A stretch of 64,000 nucleotides of DNA from Anaerolineae bacterium (lineage in GTDB: Bacteria; Chloroflexota; Anaerolineae; Aggregatilineales; UBA2796). Of the stretch, positions 16,331 through 23,911 are shown one piece after another. Below the pieces are notes generated by a model that saw nothing but the letters and a program-made list of their open reading frames with translations, was not told where the DNA came from and did not search any database. The position numbers and the translations under genes were made by a program. The stretch spans positions 186,001-250,000 of the forward strand of contig JAHBVJ010000006.1 of NCBI GenBank assembly GCA_019637615.1, read 5' to 3'. The first letter of the stretch is position 1. The number at the start of each line of letters is the position of its first letter.

Positions 16331-18829
16331 GTGGAAGTTGATTTAGAACTTTACCGCGAAGAAGTCGTTATTTCGGAAAACCCGCTGATCCGTCTGAGCG
16401 TGATCGAGGTCGCGCCGGAGGAGCCAATTGGCACGATCGTGATGATTCACGGCTTCGGCGGGCAAGCCATGCAGTGGACGAACCAGCTCAAGGCATTCGC
16501 GGATCGGTATCGGGTGATCGCGCCTGATCTGCGCGGACACCGACACTCGGACGCACCATATTCACGCTATGACATGGCGGAATACCAGAGCGATCTCGAT
16601 ATTTTGCTGGAACGCCTGAACGTTAAGCTGCCGATCATTTTGATGGGTCACTCGTTCGGCGGAGCCATCGTGACCGAGTTCGCGCACCGCCGCCCCGAAG
16701 CTGTCTCGCACCTGATTCTGATCGCGACGACGGGCGAATATCGCTTGGCGGAGCCAGCCGCGCAACTGCTGTCGCTGCCGCTGACGGTGCTGCGCCCGAT
16801 CCAACGTGTGCTGGCGAAGCAGTTCAGCGCTAGAGCGCACGTCCTCAAAGCCACGTACCAGAATAATATGAAATCGTGGAATGGCTGGAGCATGTTTCGC
16901 AATTTGCGGATGCCCGCGTTGGTGATTCGCGGGGATCGCGATCAGGTGTACCCGACGGCGGTATTCGAGCAGGTGGCAAAGAATATCCCCGACGCGGAAG
17001 ATGTCAACGTCGGGGTGTCATCGCACATGGTGATGCTGGAACGTGCAGACGCCGTGACGCGCACCATCGAGCGGTTTTTGGGCGAAAAGACGGGACGCAG
17101 TTGGCGCGACCAGAATACTGGCGGATCACGGTTGGTGCAGGAACGACCTTGGATACGCTATTACGAAAAAGGCGTGCCAGAAACGCTCGGCTTCCCGCGT
17201 CGTCCGCTGTTCCGCTTGCTGCGGAGCGCGGCACGGCGGCACGGGTCACGCCCCGCGATCCAGTTTGACACGCGGCGGATCACATATGGTGAACTCGATA
17301 ACGAGGTGAACCGACTGGCGAATGCGCTGCGGTCGCTCGGCGTGCAGAAGGAAACGCACGTCATGATCTTGATGCCGAACTGCCCGCAATTCGTGATCGC
17401 TTATTACGCGATTTTGAAGGCGGGCGGGATCGTGGTGTCTTCCAGCCCGACGAATTTGCGGCATGAGCTGCGCCGCCAGATCGAGGACAGCCACGTCGAT
17501 GTGCTGATCACGCTAACGCTGTTCAGCGCCATGGTGCGCGAAGATTTGCATCGCCCACCGCTGCGCGCAGTGATTTTCACCAATATCAAAGATTATCTGA
17601 CGCCGCGCCGGAAGCTGCTGTTCACCATGCAGCGCGAGACCAAAGAAGGGCATCAACTCAGCGATGAGCTGCACAAAGATGAATATCTGTGGATGAACTT
17701 GATCCGGCATCATCCCACGACGCCGCCCAAGATCGAAGTGAAGCATGATGACATCGCGGTGATTCAGTATACGGGCGGGACGACTGACCAACCGAAAGGC
17801 GTGATGCTAACGCATTACGCGCTGCTGGCGAACACACTGCAAACGCGGCACTGGGTGACAGGCTTGCGGGAGGGACATGAGCGCGTGTTGGCGGTGCTGC
17901 CGTTTAGCCATGTGTACGGGATGACGGCGGCGATGAACGTGGCGATTGCGCTGGGAAGCTGCATGATCATTTTGCCGACGTTTGTGACACAAGACGTGCT
18001 GGAGACGATCAAGCAGCACCGTCCGACGTTGTTCCCCGGCGTGCCGACGATGTATATGGCGATCAATCAGGCGTCCAAGGTGCGCAGCTATGGCATATCG
18101 AGCGTGAAGGCGTGCATTAGCGGGGCGGCTCCGCTGCCCGTCGAGGTGCAAGAGGCATTCGAAAAGCTGACGCGCGGGCGGCTGGTGGAAGGCTATGGAC
18201 TGACGGAGGCTGGCCCCGTCACGCACGCGAATCCGCTCAACGGGCTGCGCAAAGTCGGCTCCATCGGGATTCCGCTGCCGGGGACGGACGCGCGAATCGT
18301 GAGCCTTGCCGACGATAAGACACCGCTGCCGCCGGGGCAGATCGGAGAACTGGCGGTAACTGGCCCGCAGATCATGCGCGGGTATCTGGGCATGGGCGAG
18401 GAAACGGACAAAACGCTGACGGCGGACGGGTGGCTGCTGACGGGCGACATCGCGCGGATGGATGAGGAAGGTTATTTCCAGATCATCAGCCGTAAGAAAG
18501 AGATGATCCTCGCGGGGCAGTATCAGGTTTATCCGCGTGATGTGGAAGAAGTGTTATATGAGCATCCGGGCGTGAAAGAAGTCGCCGTGGTGGGCTTGAA
18601 GCGCCCCGAAACCCCCGACCAGCGCATCAAGGCGTACGTGGTGCTGCGACCGGGATCGAAGCTGGCGAAGGATGAGCTGATCGCGTTTTGCAAGCGCCGA
18701 CTTGATGAGTACGCCGTGCCGTGGGATATTGAGTTCCGCGATGAACTGCCAAAGAGTTTCATCGGAAAGGTGCTGCGACGGCTGCTGGTCGAGGAAGAAG
18801 CGGTGCGTGACGCCAGCGTACCGAGCTAG
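16331..18829 (+). CDS. Fusion of alpha/beta hydrolase and AMP-forming acyl-CoA synthetase
   Basis: The 832-residue protein joins two enzymes. Residues 1-255 are an alpha/beta hydrolase with the oxyanion region MIHGFGG, the nucleophile elbow GHSFGG (S108) and a late His in SSHMVML. Residues about 280-825 are an adenylate-forming ligase with YTGGTTDQPKGVM (P-loop), EGYGLTEAGPV, and DGWLLTGDIARMDEEGYF ending in SRKKEMI. A reasonable inference is release of a fatty acid from an ester or thioester and its reactivation to acyl-CoA on one chain. The order of reactions is not known. The GTG start at 16331 is the first possible. It is monocistronic. Confidence 0.9.
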   Translation: MEVDLELYREEVVISENPLIRLSVIEVAPEEPIGTIVMIHGFGGQAMQWTNQLKAFADRYRVIAPDLRGHRHSDAPYSRYDMAEYQSDLDILLERLNVKLPIILMGHSFGGAIVTEFAHRRPEAVSHLILIATTGEYRLAEPAAQLLSLPLTVLRPIQRVLAKQFSARAHVLKATYQNNMKSWNGWSMFRNLRMPALVIRGDRDQVYPTAVFEQVAKNIPDAEDVNVGVSSHMVMLERADAVTRTIERFLGEKTGRSWRDQNTGGSRLVQERPWIRYYEKGVPETLGFPRRPLFRLLRSAARRHGSRPAIQFDTRRITYGELDNEVNRLANALRSLGVQKETHVMILMPNCPQFVIAYYAILKAGGIVVSSSPTNLRHELRRQIEDSHVDVLITLTLFSAMVREDLHRPPLRAVIFTNIKDYLTPRRKLLFTMQRETKEGHQLSDELHKDEYLWMNLIRHHPTTPPKIEVKHDDIAVIQYTGGTTDQPKGVMLTHYALLANTLQTRHWVTGLREGHERVLAVLPFSHVYGMTAAMNVAIALGSCMIILPTFVTQDVLETIKQHRPTLFPGVPTMYMAINQASKVRSYGISSVKACISGAAPLPVEVQEAFEKLTRGRLVEGYGLTEAGPVTHANPLNGLRKVGSIGIPLPGTDARIVSLADDKTPLPPGQIGELAVTGPQIMRGYLGMGEETDKTLTADGWLLTGDIARMDEEGYFQIISRKKEMILAGQYQVYPRDVEEVLYEHPGVKEVAVVGLKRPETPDQRIKAYVVLRPGSKLAKDELIAFCKRRLDEYAVPWDIEFRDELPKSFIGKVLRRLLVEEEAVRDASVPS

Positions 18830-18838
18830 GACAGTACG

Positions 18839-19291
18839 CTATTTGTACGCAAAGGGACTCTTGTGTTGAAATTCGGTATGGAAGTGGATCAGGCTGTCCC
18901 GATAGTCTTTGACCTTGGGCGTTTTGCGGTTGGTGTCGATGGTGAAGCCCTCGGCAGTCAACAGCTCGGCTTGACGCTCAAAGCCGCCGGGGAGACCGAC
19001 GATCAATTCACCGCCATTTTTGATCACGCGCCAATAGGGAACATTTATGTTCGGTTCGCGGGAAATGACAAGCAACGCTCGTTTGGTTTCGTAGGGATCG
19101 GTTATCTCGACTTCGAAATCAAAGGCCAATTCCTGACGTAAGATGTCGGTGGTGATCAATTTCCCAGCGGGCACATGCTTGATCATTTCGGCAACCGTTA
19201 GGGGGCTAGGCTTCAGTATCTTCCCCGAAACGCCGAAAAACCGCTCCAAGTCTTTGGAAATATTCTCGATAAGGTCGTCCTGATACTGCAT
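18839..19291 (-). CDS. MGMT/alkyltransferase-like protein without the catalytic Cys
   Basis: The 150-residue protein resembles the DNA-binding domain of O6-alkylguanine alkyltransferases. It has VPAGKLITTDILRQEL (cf. the IPxGxVxTYGxIA helix), then VPYWRVIKNGGEL where the active form has IPCHRVV, and QAELLTAEGF. The acceptor Cys of PCHR is replaced by PYWR, as in alkyltransferase-like proteins that bind damage without repairing it. The region in between is longer than usual. The ATG at 19291 has CAGGAGGTGTC upstream, which decides the start over an in-frame codon at 19312. It ends 9 bases from the convergent ligase. Confidence 0.6.
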   Translation of the reverse strand: MQYQDDLIENISKDLERFFGVSGKILKPSPLTVAEMIKHVPAGKLITTDILRQELAFDFEVEITDPYETKRALLVISREPNINVPYWRVIKNGGELIVGLPGGFERQAELLTAEGFTIDTNRKTPKVKDYRDSLIHFHTEFQHKSPFAYK

Positions 19292-19474
19292 GACACCTCC
19301 TGAATGTGACACTATCGATTAATTATACCAAACATTGAGACATTCGTGCTGTAGATTGAGAGCAGTTAATCTAAGGAGTGTGGATTAACCATAACAAATC
19401 CGATTGGAAATGATTCTCGCCCACATTCTATCGTATAATTTTATAAAATTCAGAGATAGGGGGGAACGCGGGTC

Positions 19475-19960
19475 GTGTATAGGGGTTCACAACAGGTCAC
19501 ACACATCAAGCATCTTGGTGCAGGTGTCTACCGTGAATGGCTGGCAGACGGGCGCGTGTGCGTGATGCTGTCTACCCAAGTCGGGCGTGAAGTGACGGAT
19601 GTGTGGACAGACGCCATCAAGAAATTGCTGGATGAAGCCGATCCTAGCAAGCCCGTATACCTCATCTACGATTTTTCGGCCTCGCGCACCATCTTGACGC
19701 CTTATAACCAGCAGAAAGTGATGGAAGTCGCTTCGTACCGCCCCGAAATCGTCAATATCATGGCGGTGATCATACAAAAGAACCTATTCGGGCAGATCAT
19801 GAAAGCCTTCTTAGATCGGCTGCGTTTCCCGCACATCACGGTTCAGGTCTTTTTCAGCCGTGGCGAGGGCGAAGCATGGATCATGGAGAAACTGGCTGAA
19901 GAATCAACGCAGCCAAGTCTCAACGCCTCAAAGTCCCCCACAAATGGCGACATGCCATAA
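19475..19960 (+). CDS. STAS-like small protein
   Basis: The 161-residue soluble protein has an alternating strand/helix pattern. KPVYLIYDFSASRTILTPYNQQK resembles the STAS/SpoIIAA-like core where a strand ends in D-x-S. No phosphorylation site can be assigned. A similar small protein lies at 44581-44982 (AIWDFSNVTTMPLHAL). It starts with GTG at 19475 after a GGGGGGA run. It lies upstream of menG but 88 bases away, so co-transcription is possible but not shown. A role in signalling or protein-protein partner switching is only inferred. Confidence 0.5.
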   Translation: MYRGSQQVTHIKHLGAGVYREWLADGRVCVMLSTQVGREVTDVWTDAIKKLLDEADPSKPVYLIYDFSASRTILTPYNQQKVMEVASYRPEIVNIMAVIIQKNLFGQIMKAFLDRLRFPHITVQVFFSRGEGEAWIMEKLAEESTQPSLNASKSPTNGDMP

Positions 19961-20048
19961 TTCATTCAACATCTCCTACTGGCATGGTTAGGCGATCAAA
20001 TCGATAATCATAGCATGGCTGGCTATCAAGGAAAGCAAACCGATCACT

Positions 20049-20768
20049 GTGACTCACTCTACTGAACAATTGACGGGGCAAGCACGCGCCGAGGCCGTCA
20101 ATAACATTTTCGACCGCATCGCCCATCGGTATGACCTGATGAACCGCGTGATGACCTTCGGCATGGATCGCGGCTGGCGGCGGTTCGTGATCCAACAAGC
20201 GCAACTCCCCCGCGGCGGGAAGCTGTTAGACATCGCGACGGGAACGGGAGACATCGCATTTGAAGGGCACGCGCAAGTGCCTGATCTGCTGGCGGTGGGC
20301 GCGGATTTCGTGCCGCGTATGATGCTCGTCGGGCGTGAACGCCCACAGGGACGCTACATCCGCTGGACAACCGCTGATGCCCTGAATTTGCCGTACGCTG
20401 ACCAGAGTTTTGACGCCGTCACACAGGGTTTTTTGCTGCGCAACGTCATCGATATTCCGCGTGCGCTGAGCGAACAGTTTCGCGTGGTGAAAGCCGGGGG
20501 GCGCGTGGTGAGTCTGGATACAACCCCCCCATCGGATAATGTGCTGCGCCCGTTCGTGGTGTTTTATATGACCAAGATCATCCCGCTGATCGGTCAGGTG
20601 TTGACGGGGCAGCGAGATGCCTATTCGTATCTGCCGAACTCCTCCATCGGATTCAAGTCCGCGGATGTGTTGGCGATGATGATGCGTGATGCAGGATTTG
20701 TCGATGTCCAGTATCGAAAGTTCAACTTTGGCACTATCGCCATCCATTGGGGCACACGCCCGAAGTGA
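20049..20768 (+). CDS. menG: Demethylmenaquinone methyltransferase (UbiE/MenG)
   Basis: The 239-residue protein matches the UbiE/MenG family. It has FDRIAHRYDLMNRVMTFGMDRGWR at the N-terminus, the SAM loop LLDIATGTGDIAFE (about 57-70), QGFLLRNVIDIPRAL, and a late hydrophobic segment ending FVVFYMTKIIPLIG. It methylates the ring of demethylmenaquinone, the last step of menaquinone synthesis, which fits the menaquinol-type bc complex in this window. The GTG start at 20049 gives the family N-terminus. No other men genes are nearby. The downstream small gene begins 13 bases after the stop. Confidence 0.92.
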   Translation: MTHSTEQLTGQARAEAVNNIFDRIAHRYDLMNRVMTFGMDRGWRRFVIQQAQLPRGGKLLDIATGTGDIAFEGHAQVPDLLAVGADFVPRMMLVGRERPQGRYIRWTTADALNLPYADQSFDAVTQGFLLRNVIDIPRALSEQFRVVKAGGRVVSLDTTPPSDNVLRPFVVFYMTKIIPLIGQVLTGQRDAYSYLPNSSIGFKSADVLAMMMRDAGFVDVQYRKFNFGTIAIHWGTRPK

Positions 20769-20781
20769 GTGGTGGATAGCT

Positions 20782-21237
20782 ATGCGTTGGTTCTTTCGCT
20801 TACTGCGCTTCTTGCTCGGCGCGAATCTGGCGCTGCTCGGCGTGATTTTTGCGCTCCGCCTGCTGCCGCCACCATCCTCGATGCAAGCACTGGGGTTCGA
20901 ACTGTGCGACGGCAGGCCGTGCATCAGCCGATCCCTTAATGTGCAGGATTTCGTCGGCAACCGGACAACACTCGGTTGGGTGGTAGCGTGGTTAGGCACC
21001 CCGTGCAACGCGCAACCGCGTTCCGGCGCGATCATCCTGACTTTCCCAAACGCCGAAGTATATGCGTACAACACGAGTCCGCGCGGCGCAGGCATCGCGG
21101 TGAGTGAGCAATTGTGGAGCGTGGAAATCAGCCGCAAACAATCGCAGGGATGCAACCGCATGTCCGAAGTGTGGTCAGGCTTCGATTCGGGCACCTCGAT
21201 CAGCGCGGGAGCGTTGATTAACCCGGCTTACCGCTGA
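20782..21237 (+). CDS. Small membrane-anchored protein of a conserved-cysteine family, paralogue 2
   Basis: The 151-residue protein has an N-terminal membrane helix (about 5-24) and an outer region with MQALGFELCDGRPC, WLGTPCNAQ and a last Cys in GCNRMSEVWSGF. These correspond to the four Cys positions of the 213-residue protein at 15380-16021, but this copy is shorter in the middle. The function is unknown. The ATG at 20782 lies 13 bases after menG, so the two may be co-transcribed. A longer frame overlapping menG was not used. Confidence 0.65.
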   Translation: MRWFFRLLRFLLGANLALLGVIFALRLLPPPSSMQALGFELCDGRPCISRSLNVQDFVGNRTTLGWVVAWLGTPCNAQPRSGAIILTFPNAEVYAYNTSPRGAGIAVSEQLWSVEISRKQSQGCNRMSEVWSGFDSGTSISAGALINPAYR

Positions 21238-21249
21238 GTTCAGCCGGGT
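21221..21249. terminator. Hairpin between convergent genes
   Basis: ACCCGGCT (21221-21228) pairs with AGCCGGGT (21242-21249). It spans the stop codon of the small membrane protein and lies before the convergent monooxygenase end. No U-tract follows. Confidence 0.4.
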
Positions 21250-21266
21250 AACCGTTGGCACGATGC

Positions 21267-21560
21267 TCAGGAAAGGGTGTTGGCGGCGTAGTAGACGCTT
21301 TCGGGCTTGCCAACCATCAGCGGGAACAGCACGTCGCCACTAGCTTTGAAATTCGCAGACCCCTTGAACGCATCGAAATTGGCCTGAGTATCCCATTCTT
21401 CGTAGAGCAAGAAGGTGTTTTCGTCGCCAGTGTCCTGATAGAATCCATAGTTCAAGCAGCCCGCGAACTGCCGTGACTCTGTGCTATTTTGCTGAAGATA
21501 GGGGAGCAGGTTGACGCGTTCGGTCGGGTTGATTTTGAAGGTGACTCGGATGACGATCAT
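21267..21560 (-). CDS. Antibiotic-biosynthesis-monooxygenase (ABM/YgiN-like) protein
   Basis: The 97-residue protein has the ferredoxin-like ABM fold: VRVTFKINPTERVNLLPYLQQ, SRQFAGCLNYGFYQD and FLLYEEWDTQANFDAFKGSANF. Members include quinol monooxygenases and haem-degrading enzymes; substrate residues cannot be read here. It is divergent from a marR gene. The spacer holds two palindromes of the kind bound by MarR proteins, so it is probably repressed by that regulator and induced by a quinone or redox-active compound. Confidence 0.8.
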   Translation of the reverse strand: MIVIRVTFKINPTERVNLLPYLQQNSTESRQFAGCLNYGFYQDTGDENTFLLYEEWDTQANFDAFKGSANFKASGDVLFPLMVGKPESVYYAANTLS

Positions 21561-21589
21561 GGGTGGTTACTCCACTTTGCGATAGACTT

Positions 21590-21608
21590 TAGTCAAGTAG
21601 CTTGACTA
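21590..21608. promoter_or_regulatory. Palindromic MarR-type operator 1
   Basis: TAGTCAAGTAGCTTGACTA is an 8-bp perfect inverted repeat around TAG, in the divergent promoter region of the ABM and marR genes. Its core GTCAA-N5-TTGAC fits MarR-family sites. Confidence 0.65.
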
Positions 21609-21625
21609 ATAAAATAGTACAGTTA

Positions 21626-21643
21626 CTTGACTATATTGTCAAG
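21626..21643. promoter_or_regulatory. Palindromic MarR-type operator 2
   Basis: CTTGACTATATTGTCAAG is a perfect 6-bp inverted repeat with 6-bp spacer, 11 bases before the marR start codon. It likely mediates autorepression. Confidence 0.6.
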
Positions 21644-21654
21644 GATGATGTTTG

Positions 21655-22113
21655 ATGAACTCTGTTGATCAGCCGGAACTAGAGGCTTTGCGGCAGCAAA
21701 ATATCGGGCGGTTATTCCAGCGTGCCGCGCGTGGTTACAGCGAGTTGGCGCTGGAAAAATTGCGGGCGTTGGGGCGGTATGACGGCTTGACGCTGTTTCA
21801 TACGGCGCTGATCTCCAACCTTGATGTAGAAGGCACGCGGATTTCCTTGCTGGCTGAACGCGCGGGTGTGAGCAAGCAGGCGATGGGGCAGGTGGTGGAC
21901 GAGCTGGAAAAAGATGGGTTGATCCTGCGGATGCCTGATCCGAGCGACAAGCGGGCGACGCTGATCAAATTCACCGAGAAGGGCTGGCAGTTTTTGCAGG
22001 ACGCTTACCACGTCAAGCTAGAAATCGAGGCGAGTTACGCCGCGATCCTCGGTGAAGAACAATTCGCGATGCTAAAGAGCCTGCTTGAAACGCTGGTCAT
22101 GCACCAGAAATGA
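21655..22113 (+). CDS. MarR-family transcriptional regulator
   Basis: The 152-residue protein has the MarR winged-helix layout: dimerisation helices at both ends, RISLLAERAGVSKQAMGQVVDELEKDGL as the helix-turn-helix (about 60-88) and MPDPSDKRATLIKFTEKG as the wing. It is expected to be a ligand-released repressor. The operator palindromes immediately upstream and the divergent monooxygenase suggest local control. The ATG at 21655 follows AAGGATG; a TTG one codon earlier is possible. Confidence 0.88.
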   Translation: MNSVDQPELEALRQQNIGRLFQRAARGYSELALEKLRALGRYDGLTLFHTALISNLDVEGTRISLLAERAGVSKQAMGQVVDELEKDGLILRMPDPSDKRATLIKFTEKGWQFLQDAYHVKLEIEASYAAILGEEQFAMLKSLLETLVMHQK

Positions 22114-22117
22114 GCGA

Positions 22118-22558
22118 TCAGGGTTGAAGGGCGGAGATTTCGCGTAGAGTAACCCGTGCCCACTGCGTAATCAAGACGCGATAGCTGTCAGCGTCGGTGT
22201 ACTGGTGCGCCACATCCGCAATCGTCATCGACCACGCCACTTTGGGCAAGGGCGGCGCATCCCCCGCACGGAGCACTTTCCATTGGCGCGACTGGCTGCT
22301 AGTACCCTGTGAGGCGCGGTGGCGGAGCTGCGCGGGCGTAAGGTCTTGATCGAGATAGTCGCGCAGTAAATCACGCATCCATGCGACCGCTTGATCGCTG
22401 TAACGCCCATGTTGCAGCATAAAGCATGCTACCGTCAAGAAATGCACCGCACCATAGGCCGGATCAACATATTCACGGCTGAGAAACATCTCGAAGATGG
22501 TCTGGCAGGTTTCGTCGCCCGATAGACGCGCTCCACACTCCGGACAGATCGATGTCAC
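22118..22558 (-). CDS. DUF5946-type hypothetical protein
   Basis: The 146-residue protein starts with a CPECGARLSGDETC segment that could bind a metal, followed by a helical region with YGAVHFLTVACFMLQHGRYSD and SMTIADVAHQY. This pattern matches a family of uncharacterised bacterial proteins of similar length. No catalytic role is known. It lies 15 bases after the App1-like gene on the same strand and may be co-transcribed. Confidence 0.6.
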   Translation of the reverse strand: MTSICPECGARLSGDETCQTIFEMFLSREYVDPAYGAVHFLTVACFMLQHGRYSDQAVAWMRDLLRDYLDQDLTPAQLRHRASQGTSSQSRQWKVLRAGDAPPLPKVAWSMTIADVAHQYTDADSYRVLITQWARVTLREISALQP

Positions 22559-22573
22559 GCTGTCACCTCTTGG

Positions 22574-23737
22574 CTATTCCTCATTGAGATCGAGGTGGAC
22601 GAGCGGTTCGCTATTGGCATAGGGGCGGTTATCTTGCAACATACCGCGACGGATATGCGGTAGCGCCTCGTGCGCAATGTAACCTTGCGCGGCGGCATGT
22701 TCGGCGGCGGTCACTGTATCGGGCACGACGAGCATTTCCGTGCCAGCGGCGGCGGCTTGCGCGATGATGTCACGCATTTGCTCATCACGCGTCGAGCCAG
22801 CGATGTCACGAATATAAATGGTGGGAACGCGACCGGGGAACTGCTGCACCGTTTTCAGATAAAGTTCGGGGTCTTTTTCGCCGCTATCCCCGATCAGGAT
22901 GAAGGGCAAACGCGGATAGGTAGTCAACAGCGTTTCGATGGTGTTGGATTTGTGGCGACCCAATTTGAGATTGCTGAAATAGTCTTCGTTCAACCCCAAG
23001 TCGATCAGGAAAAACGCGCCGAGCGGGATGTTGCGCAGTTCAAAGAAATCGATGAACAGATCGTAGAGATTCCAGATGCTGTTGGACACGTAATAGATCG
23101 GGTTGAGGCCGCGCGTGCCGCGATGCAACGCCTGATAGAACTCGGCTACGCCCGCGAAGGGAAGCCGTGTACGCGCATTCCGCAGAAAGGTATTTTGCGC
23201 CATCTTGAGCACGTTCATGACATCGGTCTGGATCACGGTGTCGTCCAGATCGCTAATGATGCCGAACTGCGCGTCGCTGGAGGGGATGAGCACACGGGCT
23301 AACGCGTCAACGCCGGTTGATGGCGTGGGGGACAGTAATTTGACATGCAAATCTTGCCAGAACGCGGGCGGATGAATGGGCTGATCGAGTTCCAAGCGCG
23401 CCTCGAAAAAGCCGAGATTGTTGGTGGTGACTTCTTGCGCGTAATTACCGAAACTGACCAAAACCCGCGCATCCGCGACATCGTTGGTGTTCAGGCGGCG
23501 GTACATGTTGAGCAAGTTGTGCCATGTGCCATCCGTATCGACTTCAACCGCGACGCCGTAATCTTCCAATACGCGACCACGCACATTCAACATGGTCGAG
23601 GTGCCGTAGCCGAGGTAAGGCAGAATCTTGACGGTGCCGCTGCCACTTAGGCGCTGCCGCAGTCGAGCTGCTAATTCATCGAATTGTTCTTCTGCGTTGC
23701 TCACCAGTTTCGTCAGCAGACGCTTCCATTCGGACAT
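22574..23737 (-). CDS. App1-family phosphatidate phosphatase-like protein (HAD type)
   Basis: The 387-residue protein has an N-terminal domain with GRVLEDYG and FGNYAQEVTTNNLGFF, then the App1 catalytic region. ISDLDDTVIQTDVM gives the HAD-like DxDxT nucleophile, YVSNSIWNLYDLFIDFF follows, and FILIGDSGEKDPELY gives the conserved acidic loop. In yeast App1 dephosphorylates phosphatidic acid; bacterial members are largely untested, so lipid phosphatase activity is an inference. Several in-frame starts exist (23737, 23743, 23746). It is the first of two genes. Confidence 0.8.
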   Translation of the reverse strand: MSEWKRLLTKLVSNAEEQFDELAARLRQRLSGSGTVKILPYLGYGTSTMLNVRGRVLEDYGVAVEVDTDGTWHNLLNMYRRLNTNDVADARVLVSFGNYAQEVTTNNLGFFEARLELDQPIHPPAFWQDLHVKLLSPTPSTGVDALARVLIPSSDAQFGIISDLDDTVIQTDVMNVLKMAQNTFLRNARTRLPFAGVAEFYQALHRGTRGLNPIYYVSNSIWNLYDLFIDFFELRNIPLGAFFLIDLGLNEDYFSNLKLGRHKSNTIETLLTTYPRLPFILIGDSGEKDPELYLKTVQQFPGRVPTIYIRDIAGSTRDEQMRDIIAQAAAAGTEMLVVPDTVTAAEHAAAQGYIAHEALPHIRRGMLQDNRPYANSEPLVHLDLNEE

Positions 23738-23911
23738 AAGCATCACATCCCGCGAGAAGTGGTCTAGCCGTAAGTTTAAACTAGTTTGGGTAAGCTACAC
23801 TAGTGCCACTTGGTTAATGTTGGCGGTTCGCTGGTCAACTCATTGGCATAGGAGCGGATTCGGACTAGGATTCAGAGTGTAATCATCCCTAGACGATTAA
23901 GGCTAATTTGC

